This document shows positions 42,976-52,707 of a stretch of DNA of 64,000 nt, in pieces. Within the stretch, counting starts at the first letter, position 1, and each line of letters opens with the position of its first letter. The stretch is taken from contig CP073344.1 in NCBI GenBank assembly GCA_024397875.1, positions 1,727,001-1,791,000 on the forward strand, written 5' to 3'. This DNA comes from Amphritea atlantica. Its GTDB lineage: Bacteria; Pseudomonadota; Gammaproteobacteria; Pseudomonadales; Balneatricaceae. The notes below the pieces were generated by a model, which was not told the origin of the DNA, ran no database searches, and saw only the letters and a list, made by a program, of their open reading frames with translations. Both the position numbers and the translations under genes were made by a program.

Positions 42976-44354
42976 ATGGTCCGTTCCAGCGGCGCCAACA
43001 GGTTATTCACCTTGTCGTAGGTTTCCTGATATTCATCGGCGGTTTCGGAGTCGGCGACGATGCCGCCGCCGGCCCAGCAGTGTATCTGGCCGTTCTGACA
43101 GATCAGGGTGCGGATAGCAATGCTGGTATCCATTTGACCAGAGAAACTGAGGTAGCCGATTGAACCACAATAAACAGAGCGGCGGTGCGGCTCCAGCTCT
43201 TCGATAATTTCCATGGCGCGGATCTTTGGCGCACCGGTGATCGAGCCGCCGGGGAAGCTGTGTTCCAGCAGGTCGATCGGGCTCTGAGTCGCTGCCAGCT
43301 GGCCGGTGATGGTGCTGACCAGATGGTGCACATTGGCATAGGACTCAACCGCAAACAGTTTTGGCACTCTGACGCTACCGTGTTCACATACTTTGCTGAT
43401 ATCGTTGCGCATCAGATCGACGATCATCAGGTTTTCGGCCCGGTCTTTCTCGCTGTCATGCAGCTCGAGTTTTAACTGCGCGTCCAGTGCCGGGTTGTTG
43501 CCGCGCGGCCGTGTGCCCTTGATCGGTTTTGTCGTGACCCGCTTGTCGCACACTTCAAGAAACTGCTCAGGGGAGTGTGACAGAATGGCACCATCAGCGG
43601 TTTCAATATAGGCCGAATAAGGTGTGGGGGCGTGCTCCCTAATCAACTTGTAGCCACTCCAGGGGTCACCTTGATAGGTGCTGCTGAAACGCTGGGCAAA
43701 ATTAACCTGATAACAGTCGCCGGAGTGGATGTACTGATCGATCCGGTTGAGCGAGTTGTAGTATTCCGCTTCGCTCATATTGCTTTGAAAGGGGGCTCTC
43801 AGCATGAAATCGCCGCTGCGGGTGAGCGCATCATTGTTCAGCAGTTGCAGAATCGTGTCGGCCTGGTCGCTATCGATCAGGGGGGTGGTGACCAGTTGAG
43901 CGGTATTGTTCTCATGGTCGACTACCACTGCCCAGCTGTAGATCCCCACCTGCATATCCGGCAGATCTATATCGGCGATGGTCTCATCTGGCAGTGTTTC
44001 CAGGCTGCGCCCCAGGTCATAGGAAAAATAGCCCAGCAGTCCTCCACAGAAAGGCAATGCCTTCAGCTCGGCTTGCTGCGGCTCAGGGCAGCACTGTTGA
44101 TAGCGGTTAAACAGTTGTTGCAGATGGCTGAAGGGGTTGCCACTCAGCTGCTCATAGGAGGATGCGGTACTCAGGTGAGTAACGTTGTCCTGATAACTGA
44201 GTCGGGCATCCGGGGCTGCAGAGATAATATCGAAACGCCCATAACGGCCAGCAGGTTTACCGCTATCGAGAAACACCGGTGCCGGAAGGTGCCGGATGCG
44301 CTCGAAATAGAGGGTGGTATTCTGCAGATAAGGGAGTGAATAAAGTCTGTACAC
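42960..44354 (-). CDS. pabB: Aminodeoxychorismate synthase component I
   Basis: 464 aa. Converts chorismate plus ammonia (from PabA) to 4-amino-4-deoxychorismate for folate synthesis. The chorismate-binding domain is complete: SGDCYQVNFAQRF, LSHSPEQFLEV, TKPIKGTRPRG (about residues 268-278), the SFPGGSITGAPKIRAMEIIEELEP catalytic region and WAGGGIVADS. Motif PIKGT rather than PIAGT fits PabB, not TrpE; the Lys forms the family's covalent intermediate. Its C-terminal KSSG is encoded by a REP-like repeat. Confidence 0.93.
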   Translation of the reverse strand: MYRLYSLPYLQNTTLYFERIRHLPAPVFLDSGKPAGRYGRFDIISAAPDARLSYQDNVTHLSTASSYEQLSGNPFSHLQQLFNRYQQCCPEPQQAELKALPFCGGLLGYFSYDLGRSLETLPDETIADIDLPDMQVGIYSWAVVVDHENNTAQLVTTPLIDSDQADTILQLLNNDALTRSGDFMLRAPFQSNMSEAEYYNSLNRIDQYIHSGDCYQVNFAQRFSSTYQGDPWSGYKLIREHAPTPYSAYIETADGAILSHSPEQFLEVCDKRVTTKPIKGTRPRGNNPALDAQLKLELHDSEKDRAENLMIVDLMRNDISKVCEHGSVRVPKLFAVESYANVHHLVSTITGQLAATQSPIDLLEHSFPGGSITGAPKIRAMEIIEELEPHRRSVYCGSIGYLSFSGQMDTSIAIRTLICQNGQIHCWAGGGIVADSETADEYQETYDKVNNLLAPLERTIKSSG

Positions 44355-44612
44355 CCGAAGAACCTTAATTTTTGCCTATCTTCAGCTAGCTAATATAGGA
44401 CGTTGTTTTGCCATCTGCCGGTTTAACGTTAAGCGGGATGGTTTAGGGTAAAAGGTGATTGTATCCGCCCAGGATAGTGAAAGCGAGGCAGAATAGTGCA
44501 GTTTTCTCAACAAATTACCACGCTATAATCTCTCTGCAACTACGAGAGTTATCCTGCCCAGCAGGGTACTATGCGTATTTTAATAACCGTCTGAGCGCAG
44601 TTAGTAGGATCG

Positions 44613-45476
44613 ATGATTAAACACCCCTTCAAGATTACTCAGCACCAGCTGAATCTTTCCGACCAGCAGGTCAGTTATCAGCTCTATAAGAAACCCTGTG
44701 ACGGCCAGCCCCGGCGTATTGTTATGTTGCATGGTGCCGGCGTGGCCGGAGAGGACACCTGGTCGGCCATTAGTATGCTCACCACCGCCTGGGATGAGAT
44801 CCTGATACCGGATCAGCGCGGCACCGGTAATACCCGCTATCCCGATGGCGCAGAGTATTCGTTTACCGTGCATGAACTGGTGAACGATCTCAGTGCGCTG
44901 GTGGATCATCTTGGCTGGTGGCAGTTTGATCTGGCGGGTTACTCCATGGGGGGGATGGTCTCACTGCTGTATAAGCAGCGCTATCATGAGCGGGTAAAGA
45001 AGCAGTACCTGTTAGAGTCGGCGGTGCTGGATCGCCCCAGCTGGGAATCTACGGTTAACCTGCGGCTACAATTCAGTGAAGCAGCGGAACATTTGAAAGG
45101 GGATTCGGCTGAAACCGGAATACGCGCGTTTCTGGACACCATCTCACCTAACCGGAAAGTGGCACCCAAGGCTGAGTTGTTGACAATCCAGCGACTCGCC
45201 GCCAGGCCACTGGGTTTTGCCAATGCCCTGAACTGTGTCACTGAAGCGATTAACACCCTTGATCGTGAATCACTGGTGGCGGCTCAGGGCGATGTCACCA
45301 GTTTTATTGGCGGGCACAGTGTCGATCTGATGCATCAGTATCAGCGGGACTTGGCTGAGCGCCTGCCCAACTGGCACTACTTCATGGTGCCAGGCACCGA
45401 TCACTCGCTGCCATTTCAGAAACCGCGTCAGATCGCCCGCATTATGGATGCTGAACTGAGCCGTTTTCTCGCCTGA
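44613..45476 (+). CDS. Alpha/beta-hydrolase fold protein
   Basis: 287 aa. Oxyanion-hole region VMLHGAGVAGEDTWSA (about residues 32-47), nucleophile elbow AGYSMGGMVSL with the catalytic Ser near residue 112, and the likely catalytic His in PGTDHSLPFQ near 270. The acid residue is probably in the SFIGGHSVDLM region. Substrate unknown. Monocistronic, followed by an intrinsic terminator. Confidence 0.85.
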   Translation: MIKHPFKITQHQLNLSDQQVSYQLYKKPCDGQPRRIVMLHGAGVAGEDTWSAISMLTTAWDEILIPDQRGTGNTRYPDGAEYSFTVHELVNDLSALVDHLGWWQFDLAGYSMGGMVSLLYKQRYHERVKKQYLLESAVLDRPSWESTVNLRLQFSEAAEHLKGDSAETGIRAFLDTISPNRKVAPKAELLTIQRLAARPLGFANALNCVTEAINTLDRESLVAAQGDVTSFIGGHSVDLMHQYQRDLAERLPNWHYFMVPGTDHSLPFQKPRQIARIMDAELSRFLA

Positions 45477-45499
45477 TCGAAACTCCTGAGCTAGACTGT

Positions 45500-45524
45500 A
45501 AGCCTCGTTTAACGGGGCTTTTTT
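45500..45524 (+). terminator. Intrinsic terminator after the alpha/beta-hydrolase gene
   Basis: AAGCCTCG (45500-45507) / CGGGGCTT (45513-45520) with one G-U pair, a 5-nt loop and a T-run. Confidence 0.8.
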
Positions 45525-45569
45525 AGGCCTGTTATCTGAATCAGTATATACCCGTATACTTTTGTAGTA

Positions 45570-45652
45570 TGTCGACACTTTTTGTCTTTAGTATAGTTGA
45601 CGATCAATTAGTTGCTCTGTATTGTAAGCCAAATAACAAGATTGTCGACAAT
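45570..45652 (+). promoter_or_regulatory. Promoter and twin operators of the prp operon
   Basis: -35 TTGACG (45597-45602), 17-bp spacer and -10 TATTGT (45620-45625). The perfect palindrome ATTGTCGACAAT (45641-45652) lies just downstream of the expected transcript start, and a second TGTCGACA core (45570-45577) lies upstream of the -35. The pattern T-G-T-N-G-A-C-A is typical of FadR-subfamily GntR operators, so this is probably autoregulation by the first gene. Confidence 0.6.
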
Positions 45653-45669
45653 CCATCGAGAAGGTTGTA

Positions 45670-46374
45670 ATGGCAGAAATCATAGAATTATCCGAAAGCT
45701 CAAGCGAAGTGCGCACCCTGGCAGACCGGGTCAGCGGGCAGTTGATTACTGCAATTGTTCGCGGTGATATCCCACCCGGACAGAAGATCAGTGAACCGGA
45801 ACTGGCGCGAACCTACGGTATCAGCCGTGGGCCTTTGCGCGAAGCGATCCGTCAGCTTGAAGGGTTGCGTCTGGTTGTCCGTATCCCCCATGTTGGTGCC
45901 CGGGTAGTCTCTCTGACGCCCGAGGAACTGGTGGAAATCTACCGTATCCGTGAGGCCCTCGAAGGGATGGCTTGCCGTCTGGCGGCAGAAAATATGTCAA
46001 CAGATGAAATCAACAGCCTGCGGGAACTGCTGTATCAGCATGAGCGCAATATTCAGGAAATTGATGGTCGCGCCTATTTTCAGAAAGAGGGAGACCTTGA
46101 TTTTCACTACCGCATCGTTCAGTCCAGTAAAAATACCAAACTGTTTGAACTGCTCGGTGGCGAACTTTATCACCTGGTACGTATGTACCGTTATCAGTTC
46201 AGCGTTTCTAAATCACGTCCGCAGCGCGCCCTGAAGGAACACCACCGCATCCTGGATGCGATCGAAGAAAGGGATGGTGAGCTGGCAGAACTGTTGATGC
46301 GCCGGCATATAGGTCGGGCGCGCCGCAATATTGAAGAACGTCTGAACCCAACGAACAAAGAAGAGAGGGAATAA
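45670..46374 (+). CDS. prpR: GntR-family (FCD) regulator of the methylcitrate operon
   Basis: 234 aa. An N-terminal winged helix (SGQLITAIVRGDIPPGQKISEPELARTYGISRGPLREAIRQLEGL) and a helical FCD ligand domain (about residues 95-220), with His residues that could bind a metal and the acid ligand. Its position as the first gene of prpB-prpC-acnD-prpF indicates it senses 2-methylcitrate or a related acid; unlike enterobacterial PrpR it is not a sigma54 activator. Palindromic sites flank its promoter. Confidence 0.88.
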   Translation: MAEIIELSESSSEVRTLADRVSGQLITAIVRGDIPPGQKISEPELARTYGISRGPLREAIRQLEGLRLVVRIPHVGARVVSLTPEELVEIYRIREALEGMACRLAAENMSTDEINSLRELLYQHERNIQEIDGRAYFQKEGDLDFHYRIVQSSKNTKLFELLGGELYHLVRMYRYQFSVSKSRPQRALKEHHRILDAIEERDGELAELLMRRHIGRARRNIEERLNPTNKEERE

Positions 46375-46377
46375 CCT

Positions 46378-47268
46378 ATGAGCAAACTGACCGCTGGCGG
46401 GCGTTTCCGCAAGGCACTAGAAGAGACAAATCCACTGCAGATCGTTGGAACGGTTAATGCGTATCACGCGATGATGGCGGAACGCGTAGGTCACCGAGCG
46501 GTTTACCTGTCGGGCGGTGGTATCGCGAACGCCTCTTATGGCCTGCCTGATCTGGGTATGACTACCATGAATGATGTGCTGGAAGATGTGCGTCGGGTGT
46601 CCAGTGCCGTCGAAACCCCTCTGATTGTTGATATTGATACCGGCTGGGGCGGCGCATTCAATATTGCCCGCACGATTAAGGAAACCATTAAAGCCGGTGC
46701 AGCAGGCTGTCACATCGAGGATCAGGTGGCTCAGAAGCGTTGCGGTCATCGTCCTAACAAAGAGATTGTATCGACTGCAGAGATGGTCGACCGGGTTAAA
46801 GCAGCAGTAGATGCCAAGACCGACGATGATTTCTTCCTGATTGCGCGCACCGATGCTTTCCAGATGGAAGGTCTTAACGCTGCAGTCGATCGTGCCCAGG
46901 CCTGTCTGGAAGCCGGTGCTGACGGTATCTTCGCTGAAGCGGTTCACACCCTGGACGATTATAAAGCGTTTGCCGAGGGTATTAACGGCGCTCATCTGCT
47001 GGCCAATATTACCGAGTTTGGTGCCACCCCGCTGTTCAATACCGCCGAGCTGGCTGAGAACGGTGTATCAATGGTGCTTTACCCGCTGTCGGCTTTCCGT
47101 GCCGCTAATCTGGCTGCGCTGAACGTATTCGAAGCGATTTTGCGTGATGGCGACCAGAAAGCGGTTGTCGATACCATGCAGACTCGCATGGATCTGTACG
47201 ATTTCCTGAACTACCACGACTTTGAGCAGAAGTTAGATGCGCTGTTTCAGGAAGGCAAGAACAAGTAA
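46378..47268 (+). CDS. prpB: 2-methylisocitrate lyase
   Basis: 296 aa. Cleaves 2-methylisocitrate to pyruvate and succinate in propionate catabolism. Family signature [13 protein letters not shown] contains the catalytic Cys122; Mg2+-binding [10 protein letters not shown] (about residues 83-92) and EDQVAQK are also present. Three nt after the regulator's stop, so translationally close. Confidence 0.95.
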   Translation: MSKLTAGGRFRKALEETNPLQIVGTVNAYHAMMAERVGHRAVYLSGGGIANASYGLPDLGMTTMNDVLEDVRRVSSAVETPLIVDIDTGWGGAFNIARTIKETIKAGAAGCHIEDQVAQKRCGHRPNKEIVSTAEMVDRVKAAVDAKTDDDFFLIARTDAFQMEGLNAAVDRAQACLEAGADGIFAEAVHTLDDYKAFAEGINGAHLLANITEFGATPLFNTAELAENGVSMVLYPLSAFRAANLAALNVFEAILRDGDQKAVVDTMQTRMDLYDFLNYHDFEQKLDALFQEGKNK

Positions 47269-47501
47269 TTAAAGCTATTGCGCTTGGTAAGAGGTTGTTA
47301 AAGATTTACTCGATATGCTCGCTTACAACAGTAAGCTCCGCTGTCTCACAAATTTTTGCCTACTCTATCCTGCGCTCATAACGCTTTAAATCTAACATCG
47401 CTGGAGCGATTCAGTTGATAGATTTTAAAACAGTTAGTACTAAAAATACTGTAACGGGCAAACACAATTCCCATCGCCCGGAAGCAGAAAGGAGAGATAG
47501 G

Positions 47502-48632
47502 ATGGCAGAAGCGAAGAAATTAAGTGGTGCAGGTCTGCGTGGTCAGTCCGCTGGTGAAACTGCACTCTGTACTGTTGGTCAGAGCGGTGCCGGTCTGACA
47601 TACCGTGGTTACGATATCAAAGAACTGGCTGATAAGGCGCAGTTTGAAGAGGTCGCTTATCTGTTGCTATACGGCAAATTACCCAATCAGGGTGAGCTGA
47701 ATGCCTATAAAGCTCGCCTGAAAAGTATGCGTGCACTGCCCGAAGCCCTTAAAACCGTGTTGGAACAGATTCCTGCGGATGCTCATCCAATGGATGTTAT
47801 GCGGACCGGCTGTTCAATGCTGGGTAACCTGGAAACCGAACAGGATTTCACCGAACAGCACGATCATATCGACCGGATGCTGGCGGTGTTCCCGGGCATG
47901 ATCAACTACTGGTACAACTTCAGCCACCACGGCAAGCGTATTGATGTTGAAACCGATGCCAACTCTATCGGAGAACAGTTCCTCTGGACGTTGCACGATA
48001 AGAAGCCTGAGCCGCTGCATGTCGATGTTATGCATGCCTCGCTGATTCTCTATGCTGAACATGAATTTAATGCCTCTACCTTCACTGCCCGGGTGTGTGC
48101 TTCAACACTATCTGATATTCACAGCTGTGTAACGGCGGCGATCGGTTCCCTGCGCGGGCCTCTGCATGGCGGTGCAAACGAAGCGGCAATGGCGATGATC
48201 CAGGACTGGCGTTCACCGGAAGAAGCTGAAGCTGAAATCATGGCGATGCTGGCGCGTAAAGATAAGATCATGGGCTTCGGTCATGCCATCTACCGTGATT
48301 CGGATCCGCGTAACGCGATCATCAAAGAGTGGTCCAAGAAGCTCTCTGAGCAGGTTGGCGATGAGTATCTGTACGCCGTTTCCGAACGGGTTGAAGCGGT
48401 GATGTGGCGCGAGAAAAAGCTGTTTTGTAACGCTGACTTCTTCCATGCATCGGCTTACAACTTCATGGGGATTCCCACAGAGCTGTTTACCCCGATCTTT
48501 GTATGTTCACGGGCGGCAGGCTGGACAGCCCATGTGATGGAGCAGCGTGCCAATAACCGCATTATCCGTCCGTCTGCAGATTATACCGGTCCGGACAGTG
48601 CTGAGTGGATCGATATCGCTGATCGTCCTTAA
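47502..48632 (+). CDS. prpC: 2-methylcitrate synthase
   Basis: 376 aa citrate-synthase-fold enzyme that condenses propionyl-CoA with oxaloacetate. ATG 47502 (MAEAKKLSGAGLRGQ) has AAAGGAG at 47488-47494; the open frame to 47415 is rejected. Catalytic residues are in GPLHGGANEAAM (His), GFGHAIYRDSDPRN (His) and a C-terminal Asp region SCNADFFHASAYNFMGIP-like (seen here as FCNADFFHASAYNF). Confidence 0.95.
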   Translation: MAEAKKLSGAGLRGQSAGETALCTVGQSGAGLTYRGYDIKELADKAQFEEVAYLLLYGKLPNQGELNAYKARLKSMRALPEALKTVLEQIPADAHPMDVMRTGCSMLGNLETEQDFTEQHDHIDRMLAVFPGMINYWYNFSHHGKRIDVETDANSIGEQFLWTLHDKKPEPLHVDVMHASLILYAEHEFNASTFTARVCASTLSDIHSCVTAAIGSLRGPLHGGANEAAMAMIQDWRSPEEAEAEIMAMLARKDKIMGFGHAIYRDSDPRNAIIKEWSKKLSEQVGDEYLYAVSERVEAVMWREKKLFCNADFFHASAYNFMGIPTELFTPIFVCSRAAGWTAHVMEQRANNRIIRPSADYTGPDSAEWIDIADRP

Positions 48633-48701
48633 TCACACTGCCAACGCAGGGAAGGGTTATCCCTTCCCTCAGAATATGATAATGACTAATACAGGTGTTA
48701 T

Positions 48702-51311
48702 ATGAACACTGAATACCGTAAATCCTTAAGCGGTACCGGCCTGGATTACTTCGACACCCGCGCGGCTGTCGATGCGATTAAGCCCGGTGCTTATGCAACA
48801 CTGCCTTATACCTCCCGGGTACTGGCAGAACAGCTGGTGCGTCGCTGTGAACCCGAGGCGCTGACCGATTCCCTGAAGCAGCTGATTGAACGTAAACAGG
48901 ATCTGGACTTTCCCTGGTATCCTGCCCGTGTTGTCTGTCATGACATTCTGGGGCAGACCGCGCTGGTTGACCTGGCGGGTCTGCGGGATGCGATCGCTGA
49001 TCAGGGGGGAGATCCCGCTAAGGTTAATCCGGTTGTGCCGACCCAACTGATTGTTGACCACTCGCTGGCCGTTGAAGCGCCGGGCTTTGATCCGGATGCC
49101 TTTCAGAAAAACCGTGATATAGAAGATCGCCGTAACGACGACCGGTTCCACTTTATCGAGTGGTGTAAAACTGCGTTCGATAACGTCGATGTGATTCCTG
49201 CCGGTAACGGTATTATGCACCAGATCAACCTGGAGAAGATGTCTCCGGTCATTCAGGCCCGTGATGGCGTTGCCTTCCCGGATACCTGTGTCGGTACCGA
49301 CAGCCACACTCCGCATGTGGATGCGCTGGGTGTTATCGCCATCGGTGTGGGTGGTCTGGAAGCTGAAACCGTGATGCTGGGACGTCCATCGATGATGCGT
49401 CTGCCGGACATTATCGGTGTTAAGCTGGTTGGCAAGCGTCAGCCGGGCATTACCGCCACTGATATGGTGCTGGCTATTACTGAGTTCCTGCGTAATGAGA
49501 AAGTCGTTTCTTCTTATCTGGAGTTCTTTGGTGAAGGCGCGGCGACCCTGTCGATTGGCGACCGTGCCACGATCTCCAATATGACACCGGAATACGGTGC
49601 TTCTGCCGGTATGTTCTATATCGATGAACAGACCATTGACTATATTAAACTGACCGGTCGCGAGCCTGAACAGGTTGCACTGGTTGAGCGGTATGCAAAG
49701 GAAACCGGTCTGTGGGCGGATGACCTGGTTGATGCACAGTATGAGCGGGTACTGGAGTTTGATCTGTCTACGGTTGTTCGTAATATGGCAGGCCCGTCAA
49801 ACCCACATCGTCGTCTGCCAACTTCGGCGCTGCACGAGCGGGGCATTTCAAGTGACGAGATGCTGGCGGCGGCAAAGGTAGAAGAAGCGGATGGTTTGAT
49901 GCCGGATGGTGCCGTTATCATCGCTGCAATTACCAGCTGTACTAACACTTCAAATCCGCGCAACGTGGTTGCCGCAGGTCTGATAGCGAAGAAAGCAAAC
50001 GAGCTGGGACTGGTGCGTAAGCCCTGGGTTAAAACTTCATTTGCGCCGGGTTCCAAGGTGGCCAAACTCTATCTGGAAGAAGCCGGTCTTCTGTCTGAGA
50101 TGGAAAAACTGGGCTTCGGTATCGTTGGCTACGCCTGTACTACCTGTAACGGCATGTCCGGGGCGCTTGATCCTGTGATTCAGCAGGAGATTATCGACCG
50201 CGATCTGTATGCCACCGCGGTACTGTCCGGTAACCGTAACTTTGACGGCCGGATCCATCCGTATGCCAAGCAGGCATTCCTGGCATCTCCACCACTGGTT
50301 GTTGCCTATGCGATTGCCGGGACAATGCGTTTCGATATCGAAAACGATGTGCTGGGTACTGATAAAGATGGCAATGCGGTTACTCTGAAAGATATCTGGC
50401 CAAGTGACGAAGAGATCGATTCAATCGTCGCTAAGGCGGTTAAGCCTGAGCAGTTTAATCAGGTGTATATCCCGATGTTTGATCTGGGGGCGGCCGAGAG
50501 GTCACCAAGCCCTCTGTATGACTGGCGTCCGCAGACCACCTATATCCGTCGTCCGCCATACTGGGAAGGCGCCCTGGCCGGTGAGCGCACCATGAAAGGC
50601 ATGCGTCCGCTGGCGGTACTGGGTGACAACATCACCACAGACCACCTGTCTCCGTCTAATGCGATTCAGGCCTCCAGTGCGGCGGGTGAATACTGCGCCA
50701 AGATGGGGCTGCCGGAAGAGGACTTTAACTCTTACGCAACTCACCGGGGTGATCACCTGACGGCACAGCGTGCCACCTTTGCTAACCCTAAACTGCTGAA
50801 CGAAATGTGTCGCGATGAAAATGGCGAAGTGAAGCAGGGGTCTCTGGCACGTATTGAGCCAGAAGGTCAGGAAAGCCGTATGTGGGAAGCGATTGAAACC
50901 TACATGGAGCGTAAACAACCGCTGATCATTATCGCCGGTGCAGATTACGGTCAGGGGTCTTCCCGTGACTGGGCTGCTAAAGGTGTTCGCCTGGCGGGTG
51001 TTGAAACGATTGTGGCGGAAGGCTTTGAGCGTATCCACCGGACTAACCTGGTCGGCATGGGTGTGTTACCACTGGAGTTTAAAGCCGGTGATAACCGTAA
51101 TACTTATGCTATCGATGGTACAGAGACCTACGATGTGGTTGGCGAGATCAGCCCGCGTTGTGATCTGACCGTAGTGATGACCCGCCGTAATGGCGAGGTT
51201 GTTGAGATCCCGGTGACCTGTCGACTGGATACTGCTGAAGAGGTTCATGTGTACGGTGCAGGTGGTGTACTGCAGCGCTTCGCACAGGATTTCCTGGAAG
51301 CCAATACATAA
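48702..51311 (+). CDS. acnD: Fe/S-dependent 2-methylisocitrate dehydratase AcnD
   Basis: 869 aa aconitase-superfamily protein. Cluster cysteines are in TSCTNTSNP (about residue 410) and CTTCNGMSG (about 475-483); the swivel domain near the C-terminus includes LGDNITTDHLSPS and GADYGQGSSRDWAAKG. Together with PrpF it replaces PrpD in dehydrating 2-methylcitrate; AcnD makes the trans-isomer that PrpF handles. Length and neighbours separate it from AcnA. Confidence 0.95.
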   Translation: MNTEYRKSLSGTGLDYFDTRAAVDAIKPGAYATLPYTSRVLAEQLVRRCEPEALTDSLKQLIERKQDLDFPWYPARVVCHDILGQTALVDLAGLRDAIADQGGDPAKVNPVVPTQLIVDHSLAVEAPGFDPDAFQKNRDIEDRRNDDRFHFIEWCKTAFDNVDVIPAGNGIMHQINLEKMSPVIQARDGVAFPDTCVGTDSHTPHVDALGVIAIGVGGLEAETVMLGRPSMMRLPDIIGVKLVGKRQPGITATDMVLAITEFLRNEKVVSSYLEFFGEGAATLSIGDRATISNMTPEYGASAGMFYIDEQTIDYIKLTGREPEQVALVERYAKETGLWADDLVDAQYERVLEFDLSTVVRNMAGPSNPHRRLPTSALHERGISSDEMLAAAKVEEADGLMPDGAVIIAAITSCTNTSNPRNVVAAGLIAKKANELGLVRKPWVKTSFAPGSKVAKLYLEEAGLLSEMEKLGFGIVGYACTTCNGMSGALDPVIQQEIIDRDLYATAVLSGNRNFDGRIHPYAKQAFLASPPLVVAYAIAGTMRFDIENDVLGTDKDGNAVTLKDIWPSDEEIDSIVAKAVKPEQFNQVYIPMFDLGAAERSPSPLYDWRPQTTYIRRPPYWEGALAGERTMKGMRPLAVLGDNITTDHLSPSNAIQASSAAGEYCAKMGLPEEDFNSYATHRGDHLTAQRATFANPKLLNEMCRDENGEVKQGSLARIEPEGQESRMWEAIETYMERKQPLIIIAGADYGQGSSRDWAAKGVRLAGVETIVAEGFERIHRTNLVGMGVLPLEFKAGDNRNTYAIDGTETYDVVGEISPRCDLTVVMTRRNGEVVEIPVTCRLDTAEEVHVYGAGGVLQRFAQDFLEANT

Positions 51312-51432
51312 AAGATTGATAGCGCAGAGCCGGACAGAACCGCTGTCTGGCTCTGCATTTAATCTGATTGAAGTTTAATAGTAACATTTGTTACTACCGG
51401 AAAGGCTATCTTGTAGTATCTTAATGAAAGCT

Positions 51433-51505
51433 CTTAACAAGATTCTTTATGCTGATGATCTTGTTAAGGTTTTTCTGAAAATAAGCGTCATTCTTTAATG
51501 ACGCT
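51433..51505 (+). promoter_or_regulatory. Two consecutive hairpins in the acnD-prpF gap
   Basis: Hairpin 1: CTTAACAAGAT (51433-51443) / ATCTTGTTAAG (51458-51468), an 11-bp perfect stem followed by GTTTTTC, terminator-like. Hairpin 2: AGCGTCATT (51484-51492) / AATGACGCT (51497-51505), a 9-bp stem about 8 nt before the prpF ribosome-binding site. They probably lower or protect prpF mRNA relative to the upstream genes. Confidence 0.6.
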
Positions 51506-51525
51506 AAAGAAACAGGAATATAAAA

Positions 51526-52707
51526 ATGGCATGTGTCCCACAGGTAAAAATTCCCGCTACCTACATTCGTGGCGGGACCAGTAAAGGTGTTTTCTTCCGT
51601 CGTCAGGATCTGCCGGAAGCGGCTCAGCAGCCAGGTGAAGCCCGCGATAATATCCTGCTGCGGGTGATCGGCAGCCCTGACCCCTATGGTCAGCAGATCG
51701 ATGGTATGGGTGGGGCAACCTCCAGTACCAGCAAAACGGTGATCCTGGATAAGAGTGAACAGCCGGATCACGATGTCGACTACCTGTTTGGTCAGGTCGC
51801 TATCAATAAAGCGTTTGTTGACTGGTCGGGTAACTGTGGCAATCTGACCGCAGCGGTGGGTGCGTTTGCCATCAGCAATGGTCTCGTAGAGGCTGATCGG
51901 ATTCCTGAAAACGGTATCTGTACGGTGCGGATCTGGCAGAAAAACATCAGTAAAACCATCATCGCTCATGTGCCGATGACTAATGGTGAGGTGCAGGAAA
52001 CCGGCGACTTCGAGCTGGACGGTGTGACATTCCCGGCAGCTGAGGTGGTGATTGAGTTTATGGATCCGGCCGATGGTGAAGGGTCAATGTTCCCGACCGG
52101 TAATCTGGTGGACGACCTTGAGGTTCCGGGAATCGGCACATTCAAGGCTACGATGATCAATGCCGGCATCCCAACCATCTTTCTGAACGCGGCGGAGATC
52201 GGTTATACCGGCACCGAGCTGCAGAAAGATATCAACTCCGATGCCGCAGCCCTGGAGCGTTTTGAAACGATTCGTGCCTATGGTGCAGTGAAGATGGGGC
52301 TGATCAGTGATATTGCCGAAGCCGTAGCCCGTCAGCATACCCCCAAGGTTGCCTTTGTTGCACCGGCGACCGCTTATGTCTCGTCCAGTGGTAAGCAGAT
52401 CTCAGCGGATGATATTGATGTCTGTGTCCGCGCGCTGTCCATGGGCAAGTTGCACCATGCGATGATGGGCACCGCCTCCGTGGCGATCGCTACTGCTGCT
52501 GCCGTGCCTGGGTCGCTGGTTAACCTGGCTGCCGGAGGTGTTGAACGTGATTCAGTTACCTTCGGCCATCCATCCGGTACCCTGCGTGTCGGTGCAGCTG
52601 CAGAGCAAAAAGCTAATGGTGACTGGAGCGCGACTAAGGCGGTAATGAGCCGCAGTGCACGGGTACTGATGGAGGGGTTCGTGAGGATTCCGGGAGATGC
52701 TTTCTAA
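51526..52707 (+). CDS. prpF: PrpF, 2-methylaconitate cis-trans isomerase
   Basis: 393 aa of the PrpF/DUF453 diaminopimelate-epimerase-like fold: YIRGGTSKGVFFRRQDLP (residues about 9-26), DGMGGATSSTSKTVIL, NCGNLTAAVGAFAI with the conserved Cys, and GGVERDSVTFGHPSGTLRVG near the C-terminus. It isomerises trans- to cis-2-methylaconitate for the AcnD route. Last gene of the operon, separated from acnD by 214 nt that contain two hairpins. Confidence 0.95.
   Translation: MACVPQVKIPATYIRGGTSKGVFFRRQDLPEAAQQPGEARDNILLRVIGSPDPYGQQIDGMGGATSSTSKTVILDKSEQPDHDVDYLFGQVAINKAFVDWSGNCGNLTAAVGAFAISNGLVEADRIPENGICTVRIWQKNISKTIIAHVPMTNGEVQETGDFELDGVTFPAAEVVIEFMDPADGEGSMFPTGNLVDDLEVPGIGTFKATMINAGIPTIFLNAAEIGYTGTELQKDINSDAAALERFETIRAYGAVKMGLISDIAEAVARQHTPKVAFVAPATAYVSSSGKQISADDIDVCVRALSMGKLHHAMMGTASVAIATAAAVPGSLVNLAAGGVERDSVTFGHPSGTLRVGAAAEQKANGDWSATKAVMSRSARVLMEGFVRIPGDAF

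Noticed and set aside
43632..44339. 235-aa plus-strand frame opposite pabB
   Set aside because: Shadow of pabB; no domain, and coding on the minus strand is certain.
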